Origin: an uncultured Alistipes sp.
Lineage (GTDB): Bacteria > Bacteroidota > Bacteroidia > Bacteroidales > Rikenellaceae
Direction: 5' to 3'
Assembly: GCA_944326855.1 (NCBI GenBank)
Contig: CALVFO010000001.1
Span: forward strand, 60,082-124,081
Length of the DNA stretch: 64,000 bases
Both the position numbers and the translations under genes were made by a program. The notes beneath the pieces were generated by a model, which was given only the letters and a program-made list of their open reading frames with translations, did not search any database and had not been told where the DNA came from. This document shows, piece after piece, positions 9,443-17,741 of this stretch; position 1 is the stretch's first letter; every line of letters begins with the position of its first letter.

Positions 9443-10753
9443 ATGGAAACTATCTCCGGCGCCAAATTCTTCGTCTTGCAACACATCGAAAACTACCTGA
9501 TCGGTCTGGGCGCCTCCCAATCCATTTCCGATTTGGTCACTTTTATAATCGCCTGCTGCATCGTCGGTTTACTGGCCTGGATCCTCAAACGACTCGGCAC
9601 GAAACTGCTCTCCTCGGTCATCCACCTGGCCGTCAAACGCACCAAAACCCTTTGGGACGACTTCCTGCTGCGTCGGAAATTCTTCAGCCGACTGATCCTC
9701 ATGGTAATCGGGGGTGTGCTGCTGGGTACGGCCCGTATCATTTTTGCCGGCTATGCCCCGATGATCATCGATACCCTGCAACTGATTCTGAGAATCTACC
9801 TGGTCGTCATGAGCACCCTGCTGTTCGGTTCGTTCATGGAGGCCCTGCACGATATCTATAACACCAAGCCCGCCGCCAAACGAAAATCGATCAAAAGCAT
9901 CATCCAGGCAATCATGATCGTCGTTTATGTCATCGCCGGCATCATCGTCATCTCCATCATCATCCGGAAAGATCCCACCCAACTGCTGGTCGGCTTGGGG
10001 GCTTCAGCCGCTATTCTCACCTTAGTATTTAAAGATACGATTTTGGGATTCGTCGCTTCGATCCAGATATCGGCTCAAGATATGATCCGTCCCGGAGACT
10101 GGATCGAAATGCCCTCGAAAGGGGCCGACGGCGTGGTGGCCGAAATCAACGTCAACAGCGTGAAGGTAGAAAACTGGAACAAGACCGTCACCATGATTCC
10201 GATCTATTCCCTGGTATCGGAATCCTTCACCAACTGGCGCCACATGGAAGAGGGTTCGGGTCGTCGGTTCAAACGCCCTCTGCTGATCGACCTGCATTCG
10301 ATTCGGGAACTCGATACAGCACGTATCGATGCCATCTGCCAACACCCCTGGATCGCACCGCTCGCCGAAACAATGCTGGCCATTTCTGAACGCACCAATA
10401 CCAGTCCCTTCGTCAACAACATCGGGCTGTTCCGCTGTTATATCGAAGCCTATCTGCATGCACATCGGAAAGTCGCTCAACACATGCCGCTGGTCGTCCG
10501 CTACCTGAACCCCGATGAAAACGGAATCTCCATCGAATTGTACGGATTTTCGACCGAAAAAAGTTTCGCCCCGTTCGAAGAGGTGGTCGCCGATATTTTC
10601 AATCATCTGCTGAGCGTAGCCCCAGTTTTCTCCATTCGGCTTTACCAACGGCCCGCCACGCCCACCGTATCCACACCGACTGAACCGTTCGCCGACCGAG
10701 GGACCGTGATTCCCGAGGGAACATCGCAACCTCCCCTTTCAGCGAAACCATAA
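9443..10753 (+). CDS. MscS-family mechanosensitive ion channel (YbdG/MscM-like)
   Basis: A 436-residue inner-membrane channel of the MscS superfamily that should open under membrane tension during osmotic down-shock. About five transmembrane helices (around residues 28-48, 75-97, 108-130, 153-175 and 180-206) end in the pore-lining segment GLGASAAILTLVFKDTILG. The MscS beta domain follows (RPGDWIEMPSKGADGVVAEI, then NWNKTVTMIPIYSLVSESF). The motif IPIYSLVSESFTNWR and the long cytoplasmic C-terminus match E. coli YbdG (415 residues) better than the small MscS proteins. It stands alone, divergent from secDF. The Pro/Thr-rich tail from about residue 405 looks disordered. Confidence 0.88.
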   Translation: METISGAKFFVLQHIENYLIGLGASQSISDLVTFIIACCIVGLLAWILKRLGTKLLSSVIHLAVKRTKTLWDDFLLRRKFFSRLILMVIGGVLLGTARIIFAGYAPMIIDTLQLILRIYLVVMSTLLFGSFMEALHDIYNTKPAAKRKSIKSIIQAIMIVVYVIAGIIVISIIIRKDPTQLLVGLGASAAILTLVFKDTILGFVASIQISAQDMIRPGDWIEMPSKGADGVVAEINVNSVKVENWNKTVTMIPIYSLVSESFTNWRHMEEGSGRRFKRPLLIDLHSIRELDTARIDAICQHPWIAPLAETMLAISERTNTSPFVNNIGLFRCYIEAYLHAHRKVAQHMPLVVRYLNPDENGISIELYGFSTEKSFAPFEEVVADIFNHLLSVAPVFSIRLYQRPATPTVSTPTEPFADRGTVIPEGTSQPPLSAKP

Positions 10754-10932
10754 ACCGGCTTTCCCGAAAAATACCGGCATCGGTAAACCTGTTTCTGTAT
10801 CGGATGGGGCCGCTTATTACACCCGGCCCGACCCATATAATATTATAGTGGTTCTATCCGCGATCGATCCGACACTTTCCGAGGAATTTCCGACCATAGA
10901 AATTCTGGAACTCCCGTTTCCATCGAAAGCAC

Positions 10933-10974
10933 AAAAAAACGAGGAGAATCTGAATCAGCATCGATTCTCCCCGT
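10933..10974 (-). terminator. Terminator after the small DNA-binding gene
   Basis: On the minus strand, ACGGGGAGAATC (complement of 10963-10974) pairs over 12 bp, with one G-U, to GATTCTCCTCGT (complement of 10939-10950), followed by a T7 run (complement of 10933-10939). It is 33 bases after the stop of the gene at 11007. Confidence 0.88.
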
Positions 10975-11006
10975 CATTTGGTTTGACCATAAATTGCGGC
11001 GCCGGG

Positions 11007-11267
11007 TCAGCAACTCGGCGGAGTATTTTCCGCCAGAATATCCATTGCCTTTTGTAAAATCGTAACATCGTCCAGCGTGACCACGCCTCCGTCCGGACCC
11101 TTTTCAAAATGCACGCCCACCGGCTCGCCTCCCTGGCCGAAATGACGACCGCCGAAGTAATTGCGTACCACATCTACATTCAGACCCAATTCATCTGCAA
11201 TACGCTGCATGCTGCCGCTGGGCAATTTGTCCTTGATCCGGCGCAACTCATTAAATGTAATTACCAT
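11007..11267 (-). CDS. Small helix-turn-helix DNA-binding protein
   Basis: An 86-residue protein beginning MVITFNELRRIKDKLP. The segment SMQRIADELGLNVDVVRNYFGG (residues 18-39) has the spacing of a helix-turn-helix, and the following GRHFGQGGEPVGVHFEKG looks like a short wing. Similar short proteins annotated only as DNA-binding are common in Bacteroidales; no target is known to me. The frame is open to 11384, but the start at 11267 places the family-like sequence first and leaves a GC-rich hairpin (about 11294-11310) in the leader. It is followed by a strong terminator, so it is probably a single-gene unit, divergent from dnaK. The function is inference. Confidence 0.7.
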   Translation of the reverse strand: MVITFNELRRIKDKLPSGSMQRIADELGLNVDVVRNYFGGRHFGQGGEPVGVHFEKGPDGGVVTLDDVTILQKAMDILAENTPPSC

Positions 11268-11435
11268 AATAGCGTAGTTTAAGTTTATAGGTTCACCGGC
11301 CGGGGCCGGCACTGTTTCGTTCTGTTTTAAAATTACGTTAAAAAATCGGGATTTCAAAAAAAACCGACAAAAAAACGTCTTCATACCCCTTTCCCGAGGC
11401 CGATCCGGACGAAATGTCAGCCCCCGATGACACAG

Positions 11436-11450
11436 CGTCTGTCACAGACG
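11436..11450. promoter_or_regulatory. Inverted repeat upstream of dnaK
   Basis: CGTCTG-TCA-CAGACG is a perfect 6-bp inverted repeat, overlapped by a second one (TGACA to TGTCA, about 11428-11444). It lies directly before CAACTTTG (11452-11459), an imperfect TAnnTTTG element, and 115 bases before the dnaK ATG, where an operator could sit. It does not resemble the CIRCE heat-shock element. Role unknown. Confidence 0.35.
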
Positions 11451-11564
11451 GCAACTTTGGCAGAAAAAATCAAGAACAATTCCTTCGTTCAGACTTGGCA
11501 CAATGCTTGTGAAAACCATCTGCAACAAAACAATGCATAAACAAACTAAAAAATAACTCGAATT

Positions 11565-13484
11565 ATGGAAAAGATTATTGGTATCGACTTGGGTACGACC
11601 AACTCCTGCGTAGCCGTGATGGAAGGCAACGAACCGGTGGTAATTCCCAACAGCGAAGGACGACGCACAACGCCTTCGATCGTAGCCTTCGTAGATAATA
11701 ACGAACGAAAAGTGGGTGACCCGGCCAAACGACAGGCCATCACCAACCCCAAACGCACCATCACCTCGATCAAACGTTTCATGGGGGAAACTTACGATCA
11801 GGTACAGGGCGAAATCAGCCGTATGACCTATCCCGTCGTCAGAGGGGACAACAACACCCCGCGGGTAGAGATCGACGGACGTATGTATACGCCGCAGGAA
11901 ATTTCGGCCATCATCCTGCAAAAAATGAAAAAAACGGCCGAAGATTACCTGGGCACCGAAGTAACCGAAGCGGTGATCACCGTACCGGCCTACTTCTCGG
12001 ATTCGCAGCGTCAGGCCACCAAGGAAGCCGGTGAAATCGCCGGGCTGAAAGTCCGTCGTATCATCAACGAACCGACGGCTGCTGCCTTGGCCTACGGGTT
12101 GGACAAAGCCAACAAGGATATGAAAATCGCCGTATATGACCTCGGTGGCGGTACGTTCGATATTTCCATTCTGGAATTGGGTGACGGCGTCTTCGAAGTG
12201 AAATCGACCAACGGGGATACCCACCTGGGCGGTGACGACTTCGACCATGTCATCATCGACTGGTTGGCCGAAGAGTTCCAGAAACAACACAACATCGACC
12301 TGCGTAAAGACCCCATGGCCATGCAGCGTCTGAAAGAAGCCGCCGAAAAGGCCAAGATCGAATTGTCGAGCTCGACCTCTACGGAAATCAACCTGCCGTA
12401 CATCATGCCGGTGGACGGGATTCCGCAGCACCTGGTAACCACCCTGACCCGGGCCAAATTCGAACAACTGGCCGACGGACTGATCCGTGCTACCATCGAA
12501 CCGTGTAAAAAAGCACTGGCCGATGCCGGTATGACCAACAAGGATATCGACGAAGTGATCCTGGTCGGAGGGTCTACCCGTATTCCCGCCATCCAGAAGA
12601 TCGTGGAAGATTTCTTCGGCAAAGCGCCTTCGAAAGGGGTCAATCCCGACGAAGTGGTGGCTATCGGGGCCGCTATCCAGGGCGGTGTGCTGACCGGGGA
12701 AGTCAAAGACGTATTGTTGCTGGATGTCACCCCGCTGTCGCTGGGTATCGAAACCATGGGCGGTGTGTTCACCCGTCTGATCGACGCCAACACCACCATC
12801 CCGACCCGTAAGAGCGAAGTCTTCTCGACCGCTTCGGACAACCAGCCTTCGGTGGAAATCCACGTCCTGCAAGGCGAACGTCCGATGGCACGCGACAACA
12901 AGACCATCGGTCGTTTCCACCTGGACGGCATTCCGGCCGCACCGCGTGGAGTGCCTCAGATCGAAGTGACCTTCGATATCGACGCCAACGGTATTCTGAA
13001 CGTATCGGCCAAGGACAAAGGTACCGGCAAGGAACAGAACATCCGGATCGAAGCCTCTTCGGGGCTGACCGAACAGGAAATCCAGCGGATGCGTGACGAA
13101 GCTAAAGCCAACGAAGCCAAGGATAAGGAAGAACGTGAAAAAGTCGACAAAATCAACGCTGCCGACAGCATGATCTTCACGACCGAAAAACAGCTCAAAG
13201 AGTACGGCGACAAGATCCCGGCCGATAAGAAGAGCGCCATCGAAGCCGCTCTCGGCAAACTGAAAGACGCACACAAGTCTCAGAATCTGACCGAGATCGA
13301 CAATGCCACGAAAGCCCTCAACGACGCTTGGCAGGCTGCTTCTCAGGACATGTATAATGCTCAGAATGCTGCAGGAGCCAATGCCGGACAGGCTCAGAAC
13401 AATGCTGGAGCCAACGCTTCCTCGAACAACGCTTCGGGTTCGAGCGACAACGTAACCGACGTAGATTTCGAGGAAGTCAAATAA
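11565..13484 (+). CDS. dnaK: Chaperone DnaK (Hsp70)
   Basis: A 639-residue ATP-dependent Hsp70 chaperone. It opens with the phosphate-1 motif [16 protein letters not shown] and has the phosphate-2 motif [14 protein letters not shown] near residue 190. The adenosine loop [11 protein letters not shown] is near residue 330, the substrate-binding domain begins around residue 385 ([17 protein letters not shown]), and the helical lid ends in a Gly/Ala/Asn-rich tail closing with EEVK, the co-chaperone-binding end. No dnaJ, grpE or hrcA is adjacent, as is usual in Bacteroidetes. A terminator follows. The leader is about 100 bases or more and holds an inverted repeat (11436-11450) that may be regulatory. 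Confidence 0.98.
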   Translation: MEKIIGIDLGTTNSCVAVMEGNEPVVIPNSEGRRTTPSIVAFVDNNERKVGDPAKRQAITNPKRTITSIKRFMGETYDQVQGEISRMTYPVVRGDNNTPRVEIDGRMYTPQEISAIILQKMKKTAEDYLGTEVTEAVITVPAYFSDSQRQATKEAGEIAGLKVRRIINEPTAAALAYGLDKANKDMKIAVYDLGGGTFDISILELGDGVFEVKSTNGDTHLGGDDFDHVIIDWLAEEFQKQHNIDLRKDPMAMQRLKEAAEKAKIELSSSTSTEINLPYIMPVDGIPQHLVTTLTRAKFEQLADGLIRATIEPCKKALADAGMTNKDIDEVILVGGSTRIPAIQKIVEDFFGKAPSKGVNPDEVVAIGAAIQGGVLTGEVKDVLLLDVTPLSLGIETMGGVFTRLIDANTTIPTRKSEVFSTASDNQPSVEIHVLQGERPMARDNKTIGRFHLDGIPAAPRGVPQIEVTFDIDANGILNVSAKDKGTGKEQNIRIEASSGLTEQEIQRMRDEAKANEAKDKEEREKVDKINAADSMIFTTEKQLKEYGDKIPADKKSAIEAALGKLKDAHKSQNLTEIDNATKALNDAWQAASQDMYNAQNAAGANAGQAQNNAGANASSNNASGSSDNVTDVDFEEVK

Positions 13485-13498
13485 TGACTCTCCCTTAT

Positions 13499-13532
13499 AA
13501 AAAAGGCGGACTTGCATAGTCCGCCTTTTTTT
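13499..13532 (+). terminator. Terminator of dnaK
   Basis: AAGGCGGACT (13503-13512) pairs perfectly with AGTCCGCCTT (13518-13527), 5-base loop, flanked by A and T runs on the two sides. It may also stop leftward transcripts from 13593. Confidence 0.92.
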
Positions 13533-13592
13533 ATGTCTGCACAGGCTTGTGGTTCTACAATCTCACCGGTTTGGAGGGAATTGATCCAAGGA

Positions 13593-15095
13593 TCAGACCA
13601 ACTCCAATTCTTCTTCCAAAGCCGGTTCCTGGTCGGAAGCGGGAAGCTCATGGCCCTCCATATCGATGTAATACGAGCGTCCTTGCAGGCAGACCAGCGC
13701 CTTGCCCTGTTGATCGAAATCATACGCATCCTCGTACTGCAACGGTATCGCCAATTCGCCGTTGGGACGGATGTATCCGCACAAGCCCTCCCGTCGAACC
13801 AAAACCAATGGGCCCATCGGTCCCAGCCAGTCATAATACATCGGTAAAATCTCATGACCGTCCCGATCGTACAGACCGACTTTCCCGTCATAGGCAACTT
13901 GTACGACTCCGTATTCCGGGAACCAGTCCATCGATTCGAAAACCGCCGGCAACACCTCTGTTCCCTCTTTATCCAAGAGCGCAAAATTGTCATCCAGGCG
14001 AACCACGGCTCTGCCTTCCCTAAAATCATCGGCCCAATCGTACCGCAAGGGAACCACCTCCCGACCTTCGCTGTCGACATACCCCCAGAAACCGTTCAGT
14101 CCGACGGCCCGCATCGCCTCTGAAAGAGGAGCCACCTCTTCATACCGATTCAAATCGGTGGAGGATTTCATGGTTTCGGATCGGAATCCCCGAAAATCCT
14201 GCAAGCGGCCGAAAACTTCCGCTACCCGTTCCGGGGCAATGATCGTCAGATCCTCCGCCAGATCGTCCAGGGCCGTCATCAAGGTTCTGCGTTGCCGCAA
14301 ACGATAATTGCTGCTCATGAGCAAATCCACAATCCGACGCATGGGGCGACAATCCGTTTCATCGGCCAAAGTCGCGAATACGGGCAACAGGGTCGATCTC
14401 AGCACCGGCGTCCGGAAAATCGAATTGCCGTTCAAAGCCCGGAAAGCGGAAGGTGCCACAGCCAACACTTTCAAGCCCAAAGCCAGATTGGCCACCGCGA
14501 TATTATCTTCGTTCACCTTGTCCCGGAACGTATCCATCGAGGGCACCTGCATCCGTTCGTAATTCAGCAGCTTGAGTGCCCCGGAAGTCGACACCAATAC
14601 ATTGGACGGTTTTAAAAATCCATGGACCACATCGGCCCCCAACAACCAGGCTCCCAACTTGCAGAACGAACGCATCACCCGTTCAATGCTCCGTATATCC
14701 TGACGATCGGAAGCCTCGGCCAGAAAACGACTGAGCAATACGCCTTCGGGACGTTCCATGAGCACCACATCGATATATCGGCACTGGTCCAAATCGTCGA
14801 AAATCAACATCTCTTCGCCCCGATACTGATAATCGACCAGATAAGGCGTATCCATAGCCATCACCTGAGCGGACACGTGACGCAACGCAACATCCGAAAT
14901 CCCGCTCCGGTTCAAAAAACACTTCAACCAATAGGGTTTGTTCTTCCACCAGACCTTGAAACTGACGATCGCTCCGCCGTAACTGAATACCGGATCATAA
15001 ATCTGGGTATCTTCCAGGGTCAGATCCGTCAGTGTACGAAAACGTCCTTCTGGATTATAGAGCGTCTCGATAATGTTGTTAACCGTACAAACCAT
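13593..15095 (-). CDS. Pseudokinase with C-terminal WG repeats
   Basis: A 500-residue protein with a degenerate protein-kinase-like domain (about residues 15-290) and four WG-type beta repeats (about 330-485, units such as GFWGYVDSEGREVVPLRYDW). It is related to the kinase at 16024: both share an RFRT/LFRT-L start and the ATP lysine (Lys58 in YWLKC). Here the catalytic-loop motif is HGFLKPSN (158-165), with Phe160 where the active partner has Asp, and the metal-binding DFD is NYE (178-180). Both catalytic aspartates are gone, so it is probably a pseudokinase, perhaps an adaptor or allosteric subunit. The start is supported by a purine-rich ribosome-binding site (GGGGGGAAG) 4 bases before the ATG. 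It lies 11 bases after the vWA gene. No signal peptide. Confidence 0.72.
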   Translation of the reverse strand: MVCTVNNIIETLYNPEGRFRTLTDLTLEDTQIYDPVFSYGGAIVSFKVWWKNKPYWLKCFLNRSGISDVALRHVSAQVMAMDTPYLVDYQYRGEEMLIFDDLDQCRYIDVVLMERPEGVLLSRFLAEASDRQDIRSIERVMRSFCKLGAWLLGADVVHGFLKPSNVLVSTSGALKLLNYERMQVPSMDTFRDKVNEDNIAVANLALGLKVLAVAPSAFRALNGNSIFRTPVLRSTLLPVFATLADETDCRPMRRIVDLLMSSNYRLRQRRTLMTALDDLAEDLTIIAPERVAEVFGRLQDFRGFRSETMKSSTDLNRYEEVAPLSEAMRAVGLNGFWGYVDSEGREVVPLRYDWADDFREGRAVVRLDDNFALLDKEGTEVLPAVFESMDWFPEYGVVQVAYDGKVGLYDRDGHEILPMYYDWLGPMGPLVLVRREGLCGYIRPNGELAIPLQYEDAYDFDQQGKALVCLQGRSYYIDMEGHELPASDQEPALEEELELV

Positions 15096-15106
15096 AATCT
15101 TCCCCC

Positions 15107-15970
15107 CTAATTATCCATCAAATTCACGCTCACCGAACCGATGTTCATCATACTGATCAAATCCGTCATGGCCGCATTATAACTCATGCCCCGGAAATTT
15201 TCTCCGCCCGGGACCCCTCTCAATCGGCGAATATTCTCGTGATAGACCGGAGGCATCGGGCTCGACATCCGATACAACAACCGGGCATAACGTTGATCCG
15301 GCAGTTCCTCTTCCGAGACCGCGAAAATCACCGGCCGAGTCGTCTGATCGGACGAAATATGCATGTTCATCAACAACACCTGTCCATCCCCCGTAGAGAG
15401 TCCCTTGATTTGATCGGAAAGTTCTGTCAGCATGGTCTCGTTACCGTCCGAGGCCTCGCCGTCGGTAATGTTGAAAATCACCGGAGGATAGGAATTCTGG
15501 TGATTTTTCTGACGGCACCAGCGTTTCACCTCCTCGTACGCCTTCAACAAAGCGGCATACATCGGTGTTTTGTCCCCGGCATAAGGTTTGATCCAGACCC
15601 GTTGATCCACCACCGAAATCATCGTCCGCCCATCCGGCATCCGACGTTCTTTCTCCAACTTTACCCGTCCCAGTTCCGAAGCGGCCAGCTCCGAAGGACG
15701 CATAAACAAATGTTCCGCATCACCGATCATCGGCACCACCTGCTGGCCGTGATAACCCAGCACCGCTATTTCGAAATAATCGCGATACCCCTCTTCCCGA
15801 CGACTCCGGTAGAGCAATTCCGAAATGAGGATATTCACCGTCATGGCGACAGCCTCCGATTTGGGGATCAACTTTCCATTGAAGCAGGTCAGTTCCTCCA
15901 TCGAACCCGACTGGTCGATCAGAACAACGAACAATATCGGATTACTACGACTAATTCTGGCTGAGTACAT
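15107..15970 (-). CDS. vWA domain protein, TerY-like
   Basis: A 287-residue von Willebrand factor A domain protein. The MIDAS metal site is complete: DQSGS (Asp19, Ser21, Ser23), the threonine in DKTPMYAAL and the aspartate in FNITDGEASDGN. The layout of one vWA domain in the cytoplasm with no signal peptide matches TerY-type proteins, which in other bacteria sit with a PP2C phosphatase and a protein kinase (the TerY-P triad). The frame opens 21 bases earlier, but AAAGGAGA 5 bases before the ATG at 15970 fixes the start at MYSARISRSN. It lies between two kinase-like WG proteins on the same strand (gaps of 53 and 11 bases). Function is inferred from neighbours. Confidence 0.78.
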   Translation of the reverse strand: MYSARISRSNPILFVVLIDQSGSMEELTCFNGKLIPKSEAVAMTVNILISELLYRSRREEGYRDYFEIAVLGYHGQQVVPMIGDAEHLFMRPSELAASELGRVKLEKERRMPDGRTMISVVDQRVWIKPYAGDKTPMYAALLKAYEEVKRWCRQKNHQNSYPPVIFNITDGEASDGNETMLTELSDQIKGLSTGDGQVLLMNMHISSDQTTRPVIFAVSEEELPDQRYARLLYRMSSPMPPVYHENIRRLRGVPGGENFRGMSYNAAMTDLISMMNIGSVSVNLMDN

Positions 15971-16023
15971 AAATCTCTCCTTTCCGTTCAATGAGACACT
16001 TTAGTTTGGGTTTTTGCTCCGGA

Positions 16024-17658
16024 TCATTCGCCGTTTGTGGCTTCGGGTCTCCGGCATCCCGATTTATCGATACAAAACACATGGTCGGCCTGCACCACCC
16101 GGGCCCGGCCGGCCCGAAAATTCCGAGCCGAATCATATACGGCCTCGATGACCAATACGCCCTGACGATTGATATAACCGTATTTTCCTCCGACCCTGAC
16201 CACCGAAAGACCTTCCCGGAAAGCCGTGGCAAACCCATAACGAACCGGTATCACTTCCCGACCCCGGGTATCGATGAACCCATAGCTTTCCCCGCGACGA
16301 ACCCGCGCCCGACCTTCCCGAAACGAATCGGCACTGTCATACCCTCCGGCATCGATCACACATCGTCCCGTCCGATCGACGTATTGACAACGGCCGCCCA
16401 GACGTACCGCCGCCAATCCTTCGCTGAAAGGAGAGGCCGCCTCGTACACCGGCTCGAACAACAGTCGTCCGCTGCTCAAATCGGCATATCCGTATAAGCC
16501 ATGCATCCGAATCACCGCACACGTTTCATCCTGCGGATCGATCACCTCATAATCCGCTCCGATCGGCGACACTTCAGGTCCGTACAAATCCGGCATCGGG
16601 CACGAACTCCCGGTAGCGGCAACCGGAACGGGCTCCCGATCCGGAGCCAACTCTTTCGGAGCTTGTTGATGACCGGCCGAAGGCTCTGCCAACATATCAC
16701 GATCCGGGGACGGAAGCGGTAAAGCCTCCGTTTTCCTGGCGGCAGTTCTTTGCTGCGTTCCGTCCTGCGCCAACAGAGCCAGCACCCGAGCCAATCCCTC
16801 CACCTCCGGAGTCTGGGTCCGCAACATCCGACACAAGGAGAGCAGGGTACCCGCACCTTGTGCGGTCCACTGTGCTTCGAGACGATTCAACAAGGCGGAA
16901 GAACCCATGGCGGTTTCTGCGGCATTCAAGATCAGATTTTCCTTGTCGTTATAGCGGGCAAACAGCGACGGATCTTCTTGCAGAGCGTGTAAGCTCAGCG
17001 CAATGACCGCCAGCGGATAATCGTCGATGTGTTTATTGAAAAAATATTCGTCCCGGGCCGGATGCTGATACGCCGGTGAACCGATCAGCGAGGTCCGCTT
17101 TCCGGCCAACGAAGGCAGGTACATGCCGTCGAAATCGATCAGGCACAACCGTCCGTCTTCCCGGACCAAAATATTATCGTGTTTGATATCGCCATGAGCA
17201 AAATCCTGATCCAGCAACCACAGGGCCATCCGATCGAAACGGGAAGCCAGATTGCCGAGTTCCTGCCGATCTTCCTGCTGAGCCAGACGGGCCACCCGAC
17301 GCCCGAGGGTTTCCCCTTCGACCCACTCCATCCACATCACCGGATAATAATGGCCCTGATCGTGCTCATCATAGACATAAATCTCTTCGGGCAACCAACG
17401 ACCCCCAACTACATAGTCGGAATCAGGCGATTCCAGAAAGCGGAATAAACGCGCATCGAAATTCGGTTCCCGGATATAGCATTTCAAGGCATAGGGTTTT
17501 CCTTGGAGACGTACCCGAAAAATCACGGAAAAATTACCGACCCAGAACAACGGTTCTCCGTACAGATCCCGATCGGGAACCATTCCCTCGAGCGTACGGA
17601 ACAAACCCTGAACATGATTCAGGGTTTCAAGGTATTGGGTAATGGTCGGACAACTCAT
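16024..17658 (-). CDS. Serine/threonine-like protein kinase with C-terminal WG repeats
   Basis: A 544-residue protein with an N-terminal kinase domain (about residues 20-290), a variable Pro/Ala/Glu-rich linker (about 305-360) and four or five WG repeats (about 370-535, units such as GYGFIDTRGREVIPVRY). The catalytic residues are present: Lys59 (YALKC), HGDIKHDN at 155-162 with Asp157, and DFDG with Asp175. The GSPAYQHPARDEYF segment near 193 resembles an activation-loop end. The fold looks like the atypical HGDIKxxN kinases that accompany TerY-type vWA proteins. First gene of a three-gene leftward unit (kinase, vWA, pseudokinase). The ATG at 17658 is only 13 bases after a terminator hairpin, and a promoter candidate lies just upstream of that hairpin. 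Substrate unknown. Confidence 0.78.
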   Translation of the reverse strand: MSCPTITQYLETLNHVQGLFRTLEGMVPDRDLYGEPLFWVGNFSVIFRVRLQGKPYALKCYIREPNFDARLFRFLESPDSDYVVGGRWLPEEIYVYDEHDQGHYYPVMWMEWVEGETLGRRVARLAQQEDRQELGNLASRFDRMALWLLDQDFAHGDIKHDNILVREDGRLCLIDFDGMYLPSLAGKRTSLIGSPAYQHPARDEYFFNKHIDDYPLAVIALSLHALQEDPSLFARYNDKENLILNAAETAMGSSALLNRLEAQWTAQGAGTLLSLCRMLRTQTPEVEGLARVLALLAQDGTQQRTAARKTEALPLPSPDRDMLAEPSAGHQQAPKELAPDREPVPVAATGSSCPMPDLYGPEVSPIGADYEVIDPQDETCAVIRMHGLYGYADLSSGRLLFEPVYEAASPFSEGLAAVRLGGRCQYVDRTGRCVIDAGGYDSADSFREGRARVRRGESYGFIDTRGREVIPVRYGFATAFREGLSVVRVGGKYGYINRQGVLVIEAVYDSARNFRAGRARVVQADHVFCIDKSGCRRPEATNGE

Positions 17659-17670
17659 AACCGATGCGAC

Positions 17671-17702
17671 AAAAAAAGGAAACAGTCCGCGAACTATTTC
17701 CT
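17671..17702 (-). terminator. Terminator of the aromatic operon, directly before the kinase gene
   Basis: On the minus strand, AGGAAATAGT pairs over 10 bp (one U-G) with ACTGTTTCCT around TCGCGG, followed by six T (complement of 17671-17676). It is 40 bases after the stop of the DAHP synthase gene and only 13 bases before the kinase ATG. Confidence 0.8.
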
Positions 17703-17732
17703 AAAGATAAACGATAATTTCGGATTTAACAA
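17702..17732 (-). promoter_or_regulatory. Promoter candidate for the kinase-vWA-pseudokinase unit
   Basis: On the minus strand, TTG (complement of 17730-17732), a 20-base spacer and TATCTTTA (complement of 17702-17709), one mismatch from TAnnTTTG. Transcription would start at or inside the terminator hairpin, giving a short structured leader of about 40 bases. Confidence 0.45.
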
Positions 17733-17741
17733 GGCCGACAA

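Noticed and set aside
10848-11057. 69-codon plus-strand frame between the channel gene and the small DNA-binding gene
   Set aside because: It runs through a terminator hairpin and the end of the opposite-strand DNA-binding gene.
11495-11510. Sigma-54-like TTGGCACAATGCTTGT upstream of dnaK
   Set aside because: The -12 element reads GT instead of GC, and sigma-54 control of dnaK would be unusual; one near match in a long leader is expected by chance.
11442-13517. A 691-codon frame on the minus strand opposite dnaK
   Set aside because: It mirrors DnaK coding sequence; the Phe-, Gly-, Arg-rich translation shows no domain, and claimed NAD-glutamate-dehydrogenase-like frames opposite dnaK are a well-known artefact.
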